A stretch of DNA of 42,834 bases. It comes from a virus. The notes under the pieces are model-generated. The model searched no databases. It was not told the origin of the DNA and saw nothing but the letters and a program-made list of their open reading frames with translations. Positions 24,894 to 33,610 of the stretch are shown here, piece by piece (position 1 is the first letter of the stretch; every line of letters begins with the position of its first letter). The position numbers and the translations under genes were made by a program. The stretch is from positions 1 through 42,834 of the IMG/VR virus record IMGVR_UViG_3300010430_000136, one strand, 5' to 3'.

Positions 24894-27047
24894 TTATAAT
24901 ATTGTTTTGAGACTATCAGATAAAGTTAATACTTGATCTGTTACTATAAATTCTCTATGGTCTTGTAATGTGTGTTCTATGGTTGTAGTCTCAATAACAC
25001 CATTATTTAATTGCTGATGTACAATATCAAAAACTCTAAGTACCGCGGAATCTTCATTTATTGGGAAATAAATATCTATCTTATCCAATTTAACTTTTGG
25101 TGCTTTAAATCTATCAATAAGATTTTTAAGATGTGTTCTGATAATACTATCATTCATATCAGGTGTATTAATAAATAAGAATTTTAATACATTTGTATCA
25201 AACACACTTTGTAAAGTTTCTAAGATATATAAATATACTGAAGGCAATTCTGTTTCTGTTGTTATATCAAGAATATTAGCTAATGTTGGATCTATATCCA
25301 TTAATAATTCATAATATGTTTCTGCAATAGTTTCATCTGTCTTAGTATAAATATTAGATAGATTCTCTGCTACGAATAAAGAAGTGATTAGATTATCATA
25401 TCCTACATATTCATAATAATCATCTGTATTCTCTTTTAAGGTATGAATTTTATCATAGATTGCCGTATTAGCCACATATAAATTAATAATATCATCTGTA
25501 CTATTATAAGCTACACCTGGCTTCTTCAACATTATTTCTTGAGTAGTTATGGGTAAATTATAAGTATCTATAACAGTTTGTAAAGATTCCTCCATTTGAT
25601 CTAAATCAAACTTATATACTTGACCAATATATGCTGGAGATAGAGGTACGTTCCCATCATATCCATTAACCTTTGCTGCAGTAGCAAGCATGAAAATAAT
25701 ATACGTAAAAATATCTGACGATCCTGTACTACTATGAATATTAGGATATTTCTCTTTATGATAGTCTTTAGTATCTAATAATAGATTTAAGAAATATGAT
25801 AATTCGTAAGATAATTCCGTTACATTATATGCAGCTTCAATAGACATATATTTAGACATATGTACATTGAATTCCCTTTTCTTTAAAGATGTTATATCAC
25901 TATATACCCAAGTTGGGTCATCTTCTGTTAAACTCTCATATGATACCTTTGTAGAATTTTCTAAATCTACATAAGTTTTACTTACATCAACTTTTACAAA
26001 TTCTAAAGAATATTGTGAATCATAATCAATAGAATCATCTCCTAATTTAGGGAATATAGGATTACCATTTATATCTTTAGCATGTGATTTAGTTAAATAA
26101 TATCTATTAGCTACTACATTATTATATCCAAAAAGCTCCGTAATATTAACCAATACAGAATCAGTATGTTGTTTAGATATCAATTTATCGATATTCAATA
26201 CTAACCTCTTTTTATATGTAGTAGGCATATTATGAAAATCCGCATATAATCCATAAGCTTTAAGAATATTATTCATAAAAGTTTCTGAGAATGTTAAAGA
26301 CTGATCTGTTGCTAGAGAATTACGTATAGCTGAAACTAATATCATAATACCTATCATTCCATCATAAACTTCATTAGTTAAGAATAAATCTTTCTTATAA
26401 ATAGAAGCTATATGGAATTTTAATGTTTTATGATATTCAGATCTAAAGATTTCTTCATTCATACTATCTGAAGATGGACCTAATTTTAATATATAGAAAT
26501 TGGGTGTTTGTCTTGCAGTATGAAAATGAATCTTTTCAGGTCCAAGAAAATTAAGATACCCTCTACTAGGATATAATGTTTTTAATTCATCTAACTTATC
26601 ACTAATAGATAGGAGACCTATCTCAGTATCATTTAATTCATGAATAGGGACATCTGTTCTTACCCCCGTTATATCAGTTATATAAATATAAGAGGTGTCT
26701 ACTGTATCAGGTAACCCATATAATTGTCTATAATAATCATTACCTTCTACATAATTATCAAAATATCTTTCTTTTTGTTTTCGATATATTTCATCCCAAT
26801 ATTCCTCAGGAATAGTATATCTATTACTTTGAGCACTAACTACCATAGTATAAGTAGGTAACACTTCTGTTAATATATCTTCATCTAATTGTATAAAATC
26901 AAATGCGACATTATTTAAGAAGGAATAATACTTATCATAAGATTTTAAAGTATTTATATCTTCTTTAGCTGCTGCTAAGTCCTCTCTTTTAACTATTAAA
27001 CTCTTTACCATGCGTTGTATATCATCATACATATTTTGTACAAACAT
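24894..27047 (-). CDS. Large virion structural protein, baseplate-like
   Basis: 717 aa. The ATG at 27047 follows AAAGGAGAGAGGAACTA. It is a Tyr/Asp/Thr/Leu-rich soluble protein, mostly helical, with long amphipathic stretches (residues 1-60, 130-260 and 420-600) and a C-terminal segment of strands. It is the first gene of a late-type unit (promoter word 27076-27087) that also contains the 279-aa protein and the beta' C-half. Size and composition suggest baseplate or tail assembly. No recognised family. Confidence 0.6.
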   Translation of the reverse strand: MFVQNMYDDIQRMVKSLIVKREDLAAAKEDINTLKSYDKYYSFLNNVAFDFIQLDEDILTEVLPTYTMVVSAQSNRYTIPEEYWDEIYRKQKERYFDNYVEGNDYYRQLYGLPDTVDTSYIYITDITGVRTDVPIHELNDTEIGLLSISDKLDELKTLYPSRGYLNFLGPEKIHFHTARQTPNFYILKLGPSSDSMNEEIFRSEYHKTLKFHIASIYKKDLFLTNEVYDGMIGIMILVSAIRNSLATDQSLTFSETFMNNILKAYGLYADFHNMPTTYKKRLVLNIDKLISKQHTDSVLVNITELFGYNNVVANRYYLTKSHAKDINGNPIFPKLGDDSIDYDSQYSLEFVKVDVSKTYVDLENSTKVSYESLTEDDPTWVYSDITSLKKREFNVHMSKYMSIEAAYNVTELSYELSYFLNLLLDTKDYHKEKYPNIHSSTGSSDIFTYIIFMLATAAKVNGYDGNVPLSPAYIGQVYKFDLDQMEESLQTVIDTYNLPITTQEIMLKKPGVAYNSTDDIINLYVANTAIYDKIHTLKENTDDYYEYVGYDNLITSLFVAENLSNIYTKTDETIAETYYELLMDIDPTLANILDITTETELPSVYLYILETLQSVFDTNVLKFLFINTPDMNDSIIRTHLKNLIDRFKAPKVKLDKIDIYFPINEDSAVLRVFDIVHQQLNNGVIETTTIEHTLQDHREFIVTDQVLTLSDSLKTIL

Positions 27048-27067
27048 TAGTTCCTCTCTCCTTTCAG

Positions 27068-27079
27068 AACTATTATATA
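27068..27079 (+). promoter_or_regulatory. Degenerate late-type promoter word for the 209-aa gene
   Basis: Reads AACT-ATTATA-TA on the plus strand, one mismatch from the word. It overlaps the opposing word at 27076-27087, so the pair would form a compact divergent promoter. Confidence 0.35.
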
Positions 27080-27087
27080 TAGTTGTT
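27076..27087 (-). promoter_or_regulatory. Late-type promoter word for the unit ending in the beta' C-half
   Basis: Reads AACA-ACTATA-TA on the minus strand, about 12 bases before the AAAGGAGAG of the 717-aa gene. Confidence 0.68.
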
Positions 27088-27113
27088 TAAATATACTTAG
27101 GAGGTATAATTAT

Positions 27114-27743
27114 ATGGAAAATATTCAAGTAGTTTCAGATGACCAAGATTTCTTCCTTCCTTTATATAAGGATAAGGCTTTCTTCTTTGATGGTCATGGT
27201 TATAAGGCTTATGAATCATTTATAAAAGGTGTAGAAAAAATTGTGCGGGGAGATGAAAGATATATATCTTATATAGCTAAACTTAAATCAGAGGGTTTAG
27301 ATAGATGTGCTATATTGGGAAACCTCTCTGGTGAGAAAGTTGATATTGAAATGCATCATGGTCCAATGTTTGGTTTATTCGATATAGCGGATATTATAAC
27401 ACGAGCACTTTTTAAAAGAGGTGAAGAAAAAATAACCACTTTTTTAGTTGCTGATTATATTCTTATGGAACATGAGAAAGATCATGTACAAATTGTTATG
27501 ATGGCAAAAACTCCCCATAAAGCATTCCATATTAGTCATATGTTTATCCATGCTAAACAATCTTTTGGTAGAGTAGATTTATTTATGGAAGATTGGTTAG
27601 ATGGTATGACATCTGGTCATGGAGCTAAGATCGAGAAATATATTGAATATTGTAAGAAATATAAATCTAGTACAGATAATGGTTTATTTGATACTAATAA
27701 GAAACTTAAATTTAAAAAGTTTCATCAAAAAATCAAAAAATAA
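27114..27743 (+). CDS. Unknown protein with HH motif, distant paralogue of the 239-aa protein
   Basis: 209 aa, ATG after TTAGGAGG. Residues about 72-92 contain VDIEMHHGPMFGLFDIADII, with an HH pair after a strand and a helix that follows, then MEHEKDHVQIVMM and KTPHKAFH. The 239-aa protein at 34349-35068 has the same architecture with the HH in SIEIHHYPLT and a later C-x2-C-H cluster. Together they resemble a HNH-endonuclease-like core, here without the cysteines. The C-terminus is very Lys-rich. It is a single-gene unit on the plus strand with a degenerate late-type word 35-46 bases upstream; a bidirectional terminator follows. Confidence 0.6.
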   Translation: MENIQVVSDDQDFFLPLYKDKAFFFDGHGYKAYESFIKGVEKIVRGDERYISYIAKLKSEGLDRCAILGNLSGEKVDIEMHHGPMFGLFDIADIITRALFKRGEEKITTFLVADYILMEHEKDHVQIVMMAKTPHKAFHISHMFIHAKQSFGRVDLFMEDWLDGMTSGHGAKIEKYIEYCKKYKSSTDNGLFDTNKKLKFKKFHQKIKK

Positions 27744-27748
27744 AAATG

Positions 27749-27766
27749 GGTGCCATTAGGCACCCT
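27749..27766. terminator. Bidirectional terminator between convergent genes
   Basis: 7-bp stem GGGTGCC/GGCACCC with ATTA loop, between the 209-aa gene and the 134-aa gene, A-rich on the left and T-rich on the right. Confidence 0.82.
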
Positions 27767-28160
27767 TCTTTTCTTCTATAATGTACTCAACGTTACCATT
27801 ATATGTCCATGATTTTAGTAATCCTTTAAGATACTCATCCAAAGTGGATCCATAGTAGCCTTCATAATCTTCTATAAATTTATCACCTAATAGAAGATAA
27901 ATTCTTGTTAGAACTATAGCTTGGAAATAAGCTTCTTTAGTTTCTGAAATAGTTGTTATTTTATTTTCATTGTATGATAAATATATAGACATCTGTAACC
28001 TATCTATTAATAGAGTATTCACTTCCTCAAAAGATAGTTTATCTATTATATTTTTAGATTTTATCTTTGATGGAGATTTTGGTTTCATCATATATTGAAA
28101 TATATCACGTATTACAAAAGCTATTATTACTATAATAAATATATTATCTTGACTAATCAT
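27756..28160 (-). CDS. Small membrane-anchored protein
   Basis: 134 aa. One N-terminal membrane helix (about residues 5-24), a Lys/Pro-rich linker, then a soluble helical domain. It overlaps the upstream 92-aa gene by 8 bases and shares a terminator hairpin (27749-27766) with the convergent 209-aa gene. It belongs to a run of three to four small membrane proteins (27756-28798). No family was recognised; role unknown. Confidence 0.65.
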   Translation of the reverse strand: MISQDNIFIIVIIAFVIRDIFQYMMKPKSPSKIKSKNIIDKLSFEEVNTLLIDRLQMSIYLSYNENKITTISETKEAYFQAIVLTRIYLLLGDKFIEDYEGYYGSTLDEYLKGLLKSWTYNGNVEYIIEEKKGA

Positions 28161-28431
28161 TATTCTTCTCCTTTTCTAATAAATGGGTTTCTTTACGTAA
28201 TATACCCAGCATAATTAAAGGTATTGCTATATTACATACAGTCATAATAATTATTATACAACTAATACGCAATTGATCTTCTGTTAGTGATGGGTATAAT
28301 AATAAAAAATTATTATGTAAAAGATGTTTATAAAAAACTAATCCCAAGAGATATTGTCCTGGGATATAGATAAATAGCATGAAGAACATATATGCTATAA
28401 GATATAGAAAATTTTTATTTCTCTCTAACAT
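28153..28431 (-). CDS. Two-helix membrane protein
   Basis: 92 aa with two clear membrane helices (about residues 8-34 and 55-78), a polar loop, and a charged C-terminus (RKETHLLEKEKNND). The ATG overlaps the start of the next gene region, with an AAAAGGGAGAATA site upstream. Part of a membrane-protein run whose stops and starts overlap. Holin-sized, but no holin signature was seen. Role unknown. Confidence 0.68.
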   Translation of the reverse strand: MLERNKNFLYLIAYMFFMLFIYIPGQYLLGLVFYKHLLHNNFLLLYPSLTEDQLRISCIIIIMTVCNIAIPLIMLGILRKETHLLEKEKNND

Positions 28432-28433
28432 AC

Positions 28434-28487
28434 TTATTCTCCCTTTTCCGCTAATAAATAAATCAGTGTTAAAATTAATTTTTTCAT
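28434..28487 (-). CDS. Possible 17-aa hydrophobic peptide
   Basis: 17 aa, starting at ATG 28487 in a TAATG overlap with the stop of the 103-aa gene and ending TAA just before the next gene. The peptide is a Leu/Ile-rich helix with a basic start (MKKLILTLIYLLAEKGE), the form of a minimal membrane peptide. Its own ribosome site is weak (GGATC), but overlap allows coupled re-initiation. Could equally be a by-chance frame. Low confidence. Confidence 0.35.
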   Translation of the reverse strand: MKKLILTLIYLLAEKGE

Positions 28488-28798
28488 TATTTAAGATCCT
28501 TTCCTGTTATACGTAAATAAGCATCTCCATAACCGTTGGAAATATCTATATGGATTAGATAATATAAAGTTAATATACCTACCAACATACTTAAAATAAG
28601 AATGGCTAAGGATATTATAAAAATAGCTAGACCCGTCTCTTTATTAGTATTAGTTAATATCATAATAGCTTTACTTATAGATAAATAAGCAAATATAATA
28701 GAAGATGATAAGGACAGTAAACAGTTGATTATATACTTGATATTATATAAGCGATATCGTGTCTCTTGATCTAGATTCTTTACATTTTTAAATAACAT
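28487..28798 (-). CDS. Two-helix membrane protein
   Basis: 103 aa, ATG after GGAGATCAGAGT. Two long membrane helices (about residues 20-48 and 56-84) with basic N-terminal residues and a C-terminal soluble tail. First gene of the membrane-protein run; it lies 12 bases after the 295-aa gene. No family was recognised; role unknown. Confidence 0.7.
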   Translation of the reverse strand: MLFKNVKNLDQETRYRLYNIKYIINCLLSLSSSIIFAYLSISKAIMILTNTNKETGLAIFIISLAILILSMLVGILTLYYLIHIDISNGYGDAYLRITGKDLK

Positions 28799-28810
28799 AC
28801 TCTGATCTCC

Positions 28811-29698
28811 TTATTTCCTAATAGTACGGACATGGAACGTTAAATACTGATTAATCATAGGTAATACGAAGTATAGGTAATTGAAAGCAATATTGAGATC
28901 TGCCTTCACAGAACTATCATAATGAGGAGATATGAGCACATATTCTCGATCTTCATCCTGAAGTTCAGATTGAATTCTATACTTATTTATATGATTGAAT
29001 TCTTTATAATAGATAAGTGGAAGTTTTCTAGATTTATAGTCTTGTGCGAATTGTTTAAGATATTTTCTTAAACTATCATACCGACCAAGAATAATATAAT
29101 CGAAGCAGTCCATAATGAAGGTACATATACCTTTCATATGATCTTCTACTGTCGAATCATTGATTCCTTTAATATCTAGTCTTTCCTCTCTCTTATTATA
29201 ATAACATTCAAAATTTTCGATTTGATGATATATGTCATAAGTATTCTTTATAACAAAATCAACCCCATCGAATTTCGTATATCGTAATTTTCGACCTATA
29301 ATAAAAATGGCATCATTCTTTATAGAAAGAACTTCATGCTCTTGTATATTATTCATTTCGAAAAATAATTTTCTTATTTGTTTAATATGTTTAGGTATAT
29401 CTTTCTTTAATTTTTTGTTATTAATTTGAAGAATACCTATCATTTCTCTTTGTGATTTTTTATTCATTTTCTCTAAATCGGCTATTACGGATTTAGATAA
29501 TAGTTTATATTTCTTTATCACACTAAATCCAGCAGACTTCATATCATATTCATATATTTTATTGATAACTGAATCTAAGGGTGTTAAATAATTTAACTTC
29601 TCATAAAGAAGACTATGTTTGATTTCAAATGATTTATACAAACTTTTTCCATCAAAGTGTATATCATCTTTAAAATCAAATAAAATTCTTTTAGTCAT
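28811..29698 (-). CDS. Hypothetical basic helical protein
   Basis: 295 aa when started at the ATG at 29698, 7 bases after AAGGAG; the in-frame GTG at 29704 is too close to that site. It is Lys/Tyr/Asp-rich, mostly helical, with a long coiled-coil-like stretch (residues about 60-120). No recognised motif. It stands upstream of the small membrane proteins. Its transcription probably comes from the upstream early unit by read-through of the hairpin at 29736-29761. Function unknown. Confidence 0.7.
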   Translation of the reverse strand: MTKRILFDFKDDIHFDGKSLYKSFEIKHSLLYEKLNYLTPLDSVINKIYEYDMKSAGFSVIKKYKLLSKSVIADLEKMNKKSQREMIGILQINNKKLKKDIPKHIKQIRKLFFEMNNIQEHEVLSIKNDAIFIIGRKLRYTKFDGVDFVIKNTYDIYHQIENFECYYNKREERLDIKGINDSTVEDHMKGICTFIMDCFDYIILGRYDSLRKYLKQFAQDYKSRKLPLIYYKEFNHINKYRIQSELQDEDREYVLISPHYDSSVKADLNIAFNYLYFVLPMINQYLTFHVRTIRK

Positions 29699-29735
29699 AT
29701 ACACTCTCCTTAGTAAAAATAAATTTTAAAGATTA

Positions 29736-29761
29736 TAGGGCAGGCCTCAAGGCCCGCCCTA
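29736..29761. terminator. GC-rich hairpin in the 3' region of the basic protein gene
   Basis: An imperfect stem of ten pairs with one mismatch (AGGGC-GGCC core), loop TCAA. The T run (AATTTTTATA) is on the plus-strand side, where no gene ends, while the expected minus-strand side has only ATAATCTTT. It may be an attenuating hairpin or mRNA 3'-end stabiliser rather than a full terminator. Confidence 0.55.
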
Positions 29762-29873
29762 ATTTTTATAACAAAGTTTATAACTTTCTCCGTCGGTAAC
29801 CTTAAATTGAGTAGTCCATTCATTGTATCATGTACAATAATTAAAATATTCGTAAGGTCCGAGCGAATCAAAG
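29762..29873. other. 3' untranslated region of the basic protein gene
   Basis: Non-coding 112 bases behind the stop at 29874 and before the hairpin. Contains the inverted repeat ATTGTA-TCATG-TACAAT (29822-29838). Unusually long for this compact genome, and of higher GC than other gaps. It may hold an RNA structure or a small RNA, but no known family was recognised. Confidence 0.45.
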
Positions 29874-30860
29874 TTATGCCACTTTATTAGCTTCTGTTAA
29901 TTCTTTTTTGAAGTCATTCCAATGTGAAGTGTTCTCTACTTTATCGAATGAAGTAAGGAACTCTTGGAAGAACTGTCTGTATTCCTTTTCATCTTGAGCA
30001 GTGAATCCACGACGAACTGCAACTAGGTGACAAAGGAATAACATGATGTGTGAAACTTTGTTCTTAGTAAGATCTTTACCTTTCTTACCAAGCTTAAGCT
30101 TAATTCCTAGAGCATTAAGAAGATTCTTTTGTTTACGGAAACTTTTGTACTCTTTTGCGATTTTCTTGTCATTTTTGATAAGATCGAATAGGATAACTAA
30201 GCTATCATCTTTCTTACCTTTCTTGTTCTTCTTATTCAATTTCATTTTCTTCATACGCTTAATAATTTTCTCTGGTACTAAAGCGTTACCAAATAATTCT
30301 GAATAAAGGTACTCAGGGAAATAGAAACGACTTGCTGCTTTGTAAAACTTCTTACCTTTATCACTCATACGAGTTAATTTGATAGCTATTTCACTAAGCT
30401 TAGCTTTACGCTTCTTCTTTTTACCTTTAAAGATTTTAGCTTTCTTCAATTGCTTATAAGATGTAAACTTAAATCCATAAGCTGCATTGAAAGCTGCTGA
30501 AACTGCTTGTTGAATAAACTTACCAATTTTACCTTCTTCAGTTGAAACAAGAATGATAAGTGGTGTCTTTTTACTCTTTGACATTTTCGTAATACGTGCT
30601 AGAGTATTCATTGTAAGAACACAATCATCTCCAGCTTTCATTTTCATTACTCGCTTAACGTGTTTCTTAATAGCTTTCTTTCGACCTACATTACCTTTAG
30701 ACACATCATTAATAAGATCTGCTTTAGGTAAGATAGTGCTAAGATCTTGAATACCTGCCTTCTCAAGTTCTTTAGCTGGTTTTTGATCGATAGAGTAGAT
30801 GTAAACATTACCTACCTTATCTTTAAGTTGCATAGCTTTTTCTGGTGTAGTTATAAGCAT
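29874..30860 (-). CDS. Highly basic Lys-rich protein of unknown function
   Basis: 328 aa with extreme Lys content and clusters such as KGKKKKRKAK (around 145-155) and KMKLNKKNKKGKK (around 210-225). The N-terminal 40 residues look like a strand-helix fold (VGNVYIYSIDQ), and the C-terminal 60 residues are less basic and helical. No family was recognised; composition suggests nucleic-acid binding. Base use also differs from neighbours: it has more GC-rich third positions and almost no rare codons, as in a highly expressed gene. It follows the acidic kinase-like gene in the same unit, 18 bases apart, and a long 3' leader follows. Confidence 0.7.
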   Translation of the reverse strand: MLITTPEKAMQLKDKVGNVYIYSIDQKPAKELEKAGIQDLSTILPKADLINDVSKGNVGRKKAIKKHVKRVMKMKAGDDCVLTMNTLARITKMSKSKKTPLIILVSTEEGKIGKFIQQAVSAAFNAAYGFKFTSYKQLKKAKIFKGKKKKRKAKLSEIAIKLTRMSDKGKKFYKAASRFYFPEYLYSELFGNALVPEKIIKRMKKMKLNKKNKKGKKDDSLVILFDLIKNDKKIAKEYKSFRKQKNLLNALGIKLKLGKKGKDLTKNKVSHIMLFLCHLVAVRRGFTAQDEKEYRQFFQEFLTSFDKVENTSHWNDFKKELTEANKVA

Positions 30861-30878
30861 TTATATTTCCTCCCATTT

Positions 30879-32210
30879 TTAATCTTCAGTAGTAGTTTCT
30901 TCGACAACAAGTTCTTCATATTCTAAGATCTCATCATCTTCTGTTCGTAATACATTAATGATAGATATATTCTGTACAAGATGTGCAACTAATTCATTTA
31001 AGAAATCTGTTCCATCACCTTCCCATTCTCCATCATCTACAATAATACAAGGTTTATCATCTTCATTTGTACCAAAATAAACATCTTTAATAGATGTACC
31101 CAAATCAACTGCATGTGTCAATGACAACATAGCAAAATCATTATCATGGTCTTTGGTTAAGTAAATATTTAGATTTTCTGAATCATCAAAATCCTCTTCG
31201 GGATTATCATCATACTCCTCTTCGTGGTTTTCTGAATCGTCTTCATCTTCATATGAATCATCATACTCACCTTGGGTTTCATCTTCTTCCTCATCCATAA
31301 GAGTATTAATATCTATTGGATCTTGTGGTAGAAAATGTAAAGTTGGTTCTTCTTGAACTTCTTCAAGAGTATCTTCCATCTCTACTTCTTCATGGAAAAT
31401 ATTAAGTGGTTCTTTTTGAGAAACATCGTGTTTCAATTCCTTTAATACTTCTTCTGAAACTCCATGACTTAATCTCATTTTTCTGTAATTTCCCTCCTTC
31501 CTTAATTTTCTTTCGATAGAGATTGGTAAATATTCTTTTCCGCATTTAGTACATATAAGCATATGATAATTCTCATCATATTCTAATGAACCATTACAGA
31601 TTTTAATATCTCCATCTTTAATTTTCTTTGGTCGGTCTTTTTTTGTGGCTTTCTTTTTAAGAATTTTCTTGTCACAATATATTCTTCGACCTTCCAATTG
31701 TACCATATCTGAACCATCTAAAATTTTGATTAGATTATTTTCATCTAATCCATAATTATAAATGTTTTTCAGCGACATATCCACTAGTAACATATCATAC
31801 TCTTCTACTAATGAATCTTGAATGTGCATAACTTCTTCTATGTATTCATGAAAATGTTCTACATCTTTGAAGTTTTTTAATTTTTGTTGAATACTATAGA
31901 CCCCTTGAGGAGCCACATAATACACATTTACATAAGAATGTATTAATTGAGAATACCACATATCCCTAAGTCCATCTAACTGACCAAGATCATCCATGGC
32001 TATCTTATATACTATATCCTTATATTTAGGATGTTTAACAGTAAGTACATTTGTACCAAGCATAATCTCTTCGAAACCATACTCTTTTAAAATTTTCATC
32101 GTTTTCTTAGCTTTTTTGTGGTTATCACTACCACTCCTAATTATGTTCAATTGCATCATAACGAAATTCGCTGGCAATAATGAACGTTCATCTAAAGCTT
32201 TATTAATCAA
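30879..32210 (-). CDS. Kinase-fold-like protein with acidic C-terminal region
   Basis: 443 aa from a TTG start at 32210 (AAGGAGG, 9 bases upstream). The N-terminal 170 residues carry marks of a protein-kinase-like fold: VYKIAMDD with K69, D144...N149 (MLLVDMSLKNIYNYG, like HxDxxxxN) and D165 in IKILDGSD (where kinases have DFG). Gly-rich loop and HRD histidine are not clear, so it may be atypical or inactive. Residues 205-223 form a partial zinc knuckle (C205, C220, C223). From about residue 270 to 350 the chain is extremely acidic. It heads an early-type unit (promoter 32265-32276) followed by the basic protein. Kinase assignment is moderate to low confidence. Confidence 0.5.
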   Translation of the reverse strand: MINKALDERSLLPANFVMMQLNIIRSGSDNHKKAKKTMKILKEYGFEEIMLGTNVLTVKHPKYKDIVYKIAMDDLGQLDGLRDMWYSQLIHSYVNVYYVAPQGVYSIQQKLKNFKDVEHFHEYIEEVMHIQDSLVEEYDMLLVDMSLKNIYNYGLDENNLIKILDGSDMVQLEGRRIYCDKKILKKKATKKDRPKKIKDGDIKICNGSLEYDENYHMLICTKCGKEYLPISIERKLRKEGNYRKMRLSHGVSEEVLKELKHDVSQKEPLNIFHEEVEMEDTLEEVQEEPTLHFLPQDPIDINTLMDEEEDETQGEYDDSYEDEDDSENHEEEYDDNPEEDFDDSENLNIYLTKDHDNDFAMLSLTHAVDLGTSIKDVYFGTNEDDKPCIIVDDGEWEGDGTDFLNELVAHLVQNISIINVLRTEDDEILEYEELVVEETTTED

Positions 32211-32264
32211 ATATATAGTCCTCCTTTTATTATTAATTGTAGTTAATTTCCTTTTATCCCATTT

Positions 32265-32276
32265 ATAATATATACA
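32265..32276 (-). promoter_or_regulatory. Early-type promoter of the kinase-like/basic protein unit
   Basis: TGTATATATTAT on the minus strand, 7 bases before an A, about 55 bases before the TTG start at 32210. Confidence 0.7.
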
Positions 32277-32296
32277 ACTAAAAGATAATCAGAAAT

Positions 32297-33034
32297 TTAA
32301 TAGTATAATCCTCTTTGGAGGTCTGTTTGTGTTACGCCATTCTGTAAACGTTTTGTAGACTTCTTTATTTTCTTTTCTACATCTTTTAAACGTTTCTCAA
32401 TATTCTTAATATGATCAGGAGCATTCTCTAGATTTAACATGTCATCATTCTTGATACATTTACGGAGAGCTTTATTTTCATCTTTGATATCCTCATGTCT
32501 TTTGATAAGTTTATCTGCAAAATCAGATAAGTCTCTCTTAACGAAAATGTTATCACTATAAACAAAACCTTTCTTACGATACTTCTTTATAAGTTTATTT
32601 TGTTTCTTAGCAAACTTTCGTTCAGCTTCATTATATTCTTCTAATGTCTGAGGATCTTCTTTCTTCATATACCTCTTAAAAGCTTTATCTTTCTCTTCAG
32701 AAACTTTCTCACGAAATTCTATATTCTCAGCAATTTCTATATAAGAAGGCATATTAACTAAATGTAAAATATTTTCTCTAAATTGTTTCTTATTATCATC
32801 TGATATATAATGATGATAATGGAAATAGATATATGAGTCTAAATGTTTTACACAGAATTTCAAGAAAGCTTTCTCGTCCTCTATAAGATTTATATAATGC
32901 TTCTTCTTTTTCTTTCCTGATTTATATCTCTTTACTTTTCTTCCTCTAGTCTTATTAATAAACTGAGTATTCTTATTAAATCCTAATTCTTCTTTAATAG
33001 CTGCTAAATGTTCTGCAGTAACTTTTCTAGCCAC
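32297..33034 (-). CDS. Hypothetical Lys-rich coiled-coil protein
   Basis: 245 aa, overlapping the end of the RNase H gene by 8 bases. It is very Lys-rich with long charged helices, especially the last 80 residues (KRHEDIKDENKALRKCIK...KRLKDVEKKIKKSTKRL), which read as coiled coil. The first 45 residues contain a basic patch (RGRKVKRYKSGKKKKKH). Nucleic-acid binding is likely on composition. No family was recognised. Translational coupling to RNase H suggests linked function. Confidence 0.72.
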   Translation of the reverse strand: MARKVTAEHLAAIKEELGFNKNTQFINKTRGRKVKRYKSGKKKKKHYINLIEDEKAFLKFCVKHLDSYIYFHYHHYISDDNKKQFRENILHLVNMPSYIEIAENIEFREKVSEEKDKAFKRYMKKEDPQTLEEYNEAERKFAKKQNKLIKKYRKKGFVYSDNIFVKRDLSDFADKLIKRHEDIKDENKALRKCIKNDDMLNLENAPDHIKNIEKRLKDVEKKIKKSTKRLQNGVTQTDLQRGLYY

Positions 33035-33608
33035 GACATACCTCCCCTGCTAATTTATCAGCTTCTTTATTTCCTAGGATTAAACTTTTGGCTGTATCTT
33101 TATTTATCTTTAATCCTTGTTTTGCAAATTTCTCAATAACTCTATTAACATCTTTAGTTTTCTTTATACTTAAATGTGAGTTAATATGAACATATCTCAC
33201 ATTAGTTCTCAATGAAATAAAGTCTTTATGAATCCTCTTAATAATATCCTGATTCTTATAAGCTTCTTTCTTCTTATCTTTCTTGCGCCAGGTATCTTTA
33301 TAAGGATCGACTTTATCATTTCTAATATTTTTATTAAAGTATTTAATAAATCGCTCTATAGCTTGGATAGAATACTTAGAATCAGATACTATTAATATAT
33401 CTGTATCATAACTATAATTACCAACCTTTTTAAAAGCTATTTCAATACCTCTAAGTTCACCAATATTGTTGGTTCCTTTTTTAGTTGTTTTACTATATTC
33501 ATCTCTAGTTAAATTCTTAGCATCATAGATAATTGCAGCTGATCCAGCTACACTATTATCATGATTTATAGAACCATCTGTAAAAATAATTAATCTTGGA
33601 GCATACAT
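33027..33608 (-). CDS. Ribonuclease HI
   Basis: 193 aa. RNase HI cleaves the RNA strand of RNA-DNA hybrids, for example removing primers or R-loops. The four acidic active-site residues are all present in the standard order: D11 (FTDGS), E51 (NIGELRGIEIA), D76 (IVSDSKYS) and D184 (GNKEADKLA), with VHINSHL before the last. It is longer than E. coli RNase HI (155 aa) by a Lys-rich insertion around residues 95-130. It has a good ribosome site (GGGGGAG) and follows a 16-codon leader frame behind an early-type promoter. It may serve replication of the phage DNA. Confidence 0.92.
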   Translation of the reverse strand: MYAPRLIIFTDGSINHDNSVAGSAAIIYDAKNLTRDEYSKTTKKGTNNIGELRGIEIAFKKVGNYSYDTDILIVSDSKYSIQAIERFIKYFNKNIRNDKVDPYKDTWRKKDKKKEAYKNQDIIKRIHKDFISLRTNVRYVHINSHLSIKKTKDVNRVIEKFAKQGLKINKDTAKSLILGNKEADKLAGEVCRG

Positions 33609-33610
33609 AA

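Noticed and set aside
31996-32268. 90-codon plus-strand frame opposite the kinase-like gene
   Set aside because: Antisense to a supported gene and through its promoter; no ribosome site; hydrophobic composition is the usual shadow of Lys-rich genes.
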